Part shown: positions 5,357-5,487 of the stretch, piece after piece
Position numbering within the stretch: position 1 is the first letter of the stretch
Layout of the letters: every line of letters begins with the position of its first letter
Origin: an uncultured Veillonella sp.
GTDB taxonomy: Bacteria > Bacillota > Negativicutes > Veillonellales > Veillonellaceae
Reading direction: 5' to 3'
Length of the DNA stretch: 5,487 bases
Assembly: GCA_900757715.1 (NCBI GenBank)
Contig: CAAEOZ010000117.1
Coordinates: 1-5,487, forward strand
Notes under the pieces: generated by a model
Database searches by the model: none
The model's input: only the letters and a program-made list of their open reading frames with translations
What the model was told of the DNA's origin: nothing
Translations under genes and position numbers: made by a program

Positions 5357-5445
5357 ATAAGACAGGTTCGTACTATACATACATTAAAATAGTAAGGTAG
5401 ACTCTTGTCAGCAGTGTAATTTTTATCCTAAGGAGGGTGAATCTC
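5357..5445 (+). other. Predicted 5' leader of the last gene
   Basis: The stretch between the predicted transcription start and the TTG start contains no coding ORF of note. TACTAT (5371-5376) can pair with ATAGTA (5389-5394) around a 12-nt loop, and GACA (5361-5364) could pair with TGTC (5406-5409) outside it. These helices are short and AT-rich, and I recognise no riboswitch or T-box. The segment ends with the strong ribosome site AGGAGGG (5431-5437). Confidence 0.35.
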
Positions 5446-5487
5446 TTGCAAAAACGTAAAGATTTTATCTGGAAAATGGGCGGCCAA
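5446..5487 (+). CDS. N-terminal fragment, possibly 2-oxoacid:ferredoxin oxidoreductase alpha subunit
   Basis: Only 14 codons are in the window: MQKRKDFIWKMGGQ, with TTG as start. The start is chosen because AGGAGGG (5431-5437) lies 8 nt upstream. The only in-frame ATG (5476) has no ribosome site and would drop the first ten residues. The pattern of a short polar start, a beta-strand-like FIWKM and then GGQ resembles the gamma domain that opens many fused alpha subunits of 2-oxoacid:acceptor oxidoreductases, where a GG-x-AG-x-G motif follows. The diagnostic part of that motif lies beyond the edge, so the family is a tentative inference. That a gene starts here is well supported by promoter, ribosome site and open frame. 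Confidence 0.45.
   Translation, partial: MQKRKDFIWKMGGQ

Noticed and set aside
1..5487. CRISPR array, insertion sequence, prophage, tRNA or rRNA gene
   Set aside because: There are no regularly spaced repeats, transposase or integrase motifs, terminal inverted repeats, tRNA cloverleaf or rRNA signatures. The window is core chromosome.

Overview
This window looks like a low-GC (roughly 40% by eye) Bacillota chromosome. The order rpsK - rpoA - rplQ - ecfA1 - ecfA2 - ecfT - truA is the conserved distal end of the Firmicutes ribosomal-protein cluster. The alpha subunit carries the Gram-positive style C-terminal domain (SVRAYNCLKRAGI). Protein style, base composition and a probable 2-oxoacid oxidoreductase gene at the right edge would suit an anaerobe of the Negativicutes such as Veillonella, but that placement is inference, since no rRNA or phylogenetic marker was compared.

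Layout, all on the + strand. Bases 1-98 are the last codons of ribosomal protein S11. A 70-bp gap with a good extended -10 promoter candidate precedes rpoA (169-1173, RNA polymerase alpha) and rplQ (1186-1521, L17), which ends at a strong intrinsic terminator (1532-1567). A 237-bp AT-rich spacer (1568-1804) holds candidate promoter elements, short direct repeats and a possible 24-codon ORF. Then come four tightly packed genes: ecfA1 (1805-2713), ecfA2 (2713-3573), ecfT (3563-4366) and truA (4363-5148). Each junction overlaps (1, 11 and 4 nt), which indicates one translationally coupled mRNA. Two terminator-like hairpins follow truA. After them an extended -10 promoter and an approximately 89-nt leader precede a gene that starts with TTG at 5446 and leaves the window after 14 codons.

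Function. S11, alpha and L17 belong to the core translation and transcription machinery. EcfA1, EcfA2 and EcfT form the energizing module of a group II energy-coupling factor (ECF) vitamin/metal importer: two ABC ATPases plus the transmembrane coupling protein. No substrate-binding S component is present, so it presumably serves S components encoded elsewhere. TruA modifies the tRNA anticodon stem-loop and is linked to the ECF genes by position and coupling, not by an obvious shared pathway.

The gene content is ordinary and I find no undescribed system. The points most worth a second look are the spacer upstream of ecfA1 (small ORF whose stop overlaps an in-frame upstream ATG of ecfA1, hairpin and repeats), the promoter between rpsK and rpoA, and the repeat-bearing promoter of the last gene.
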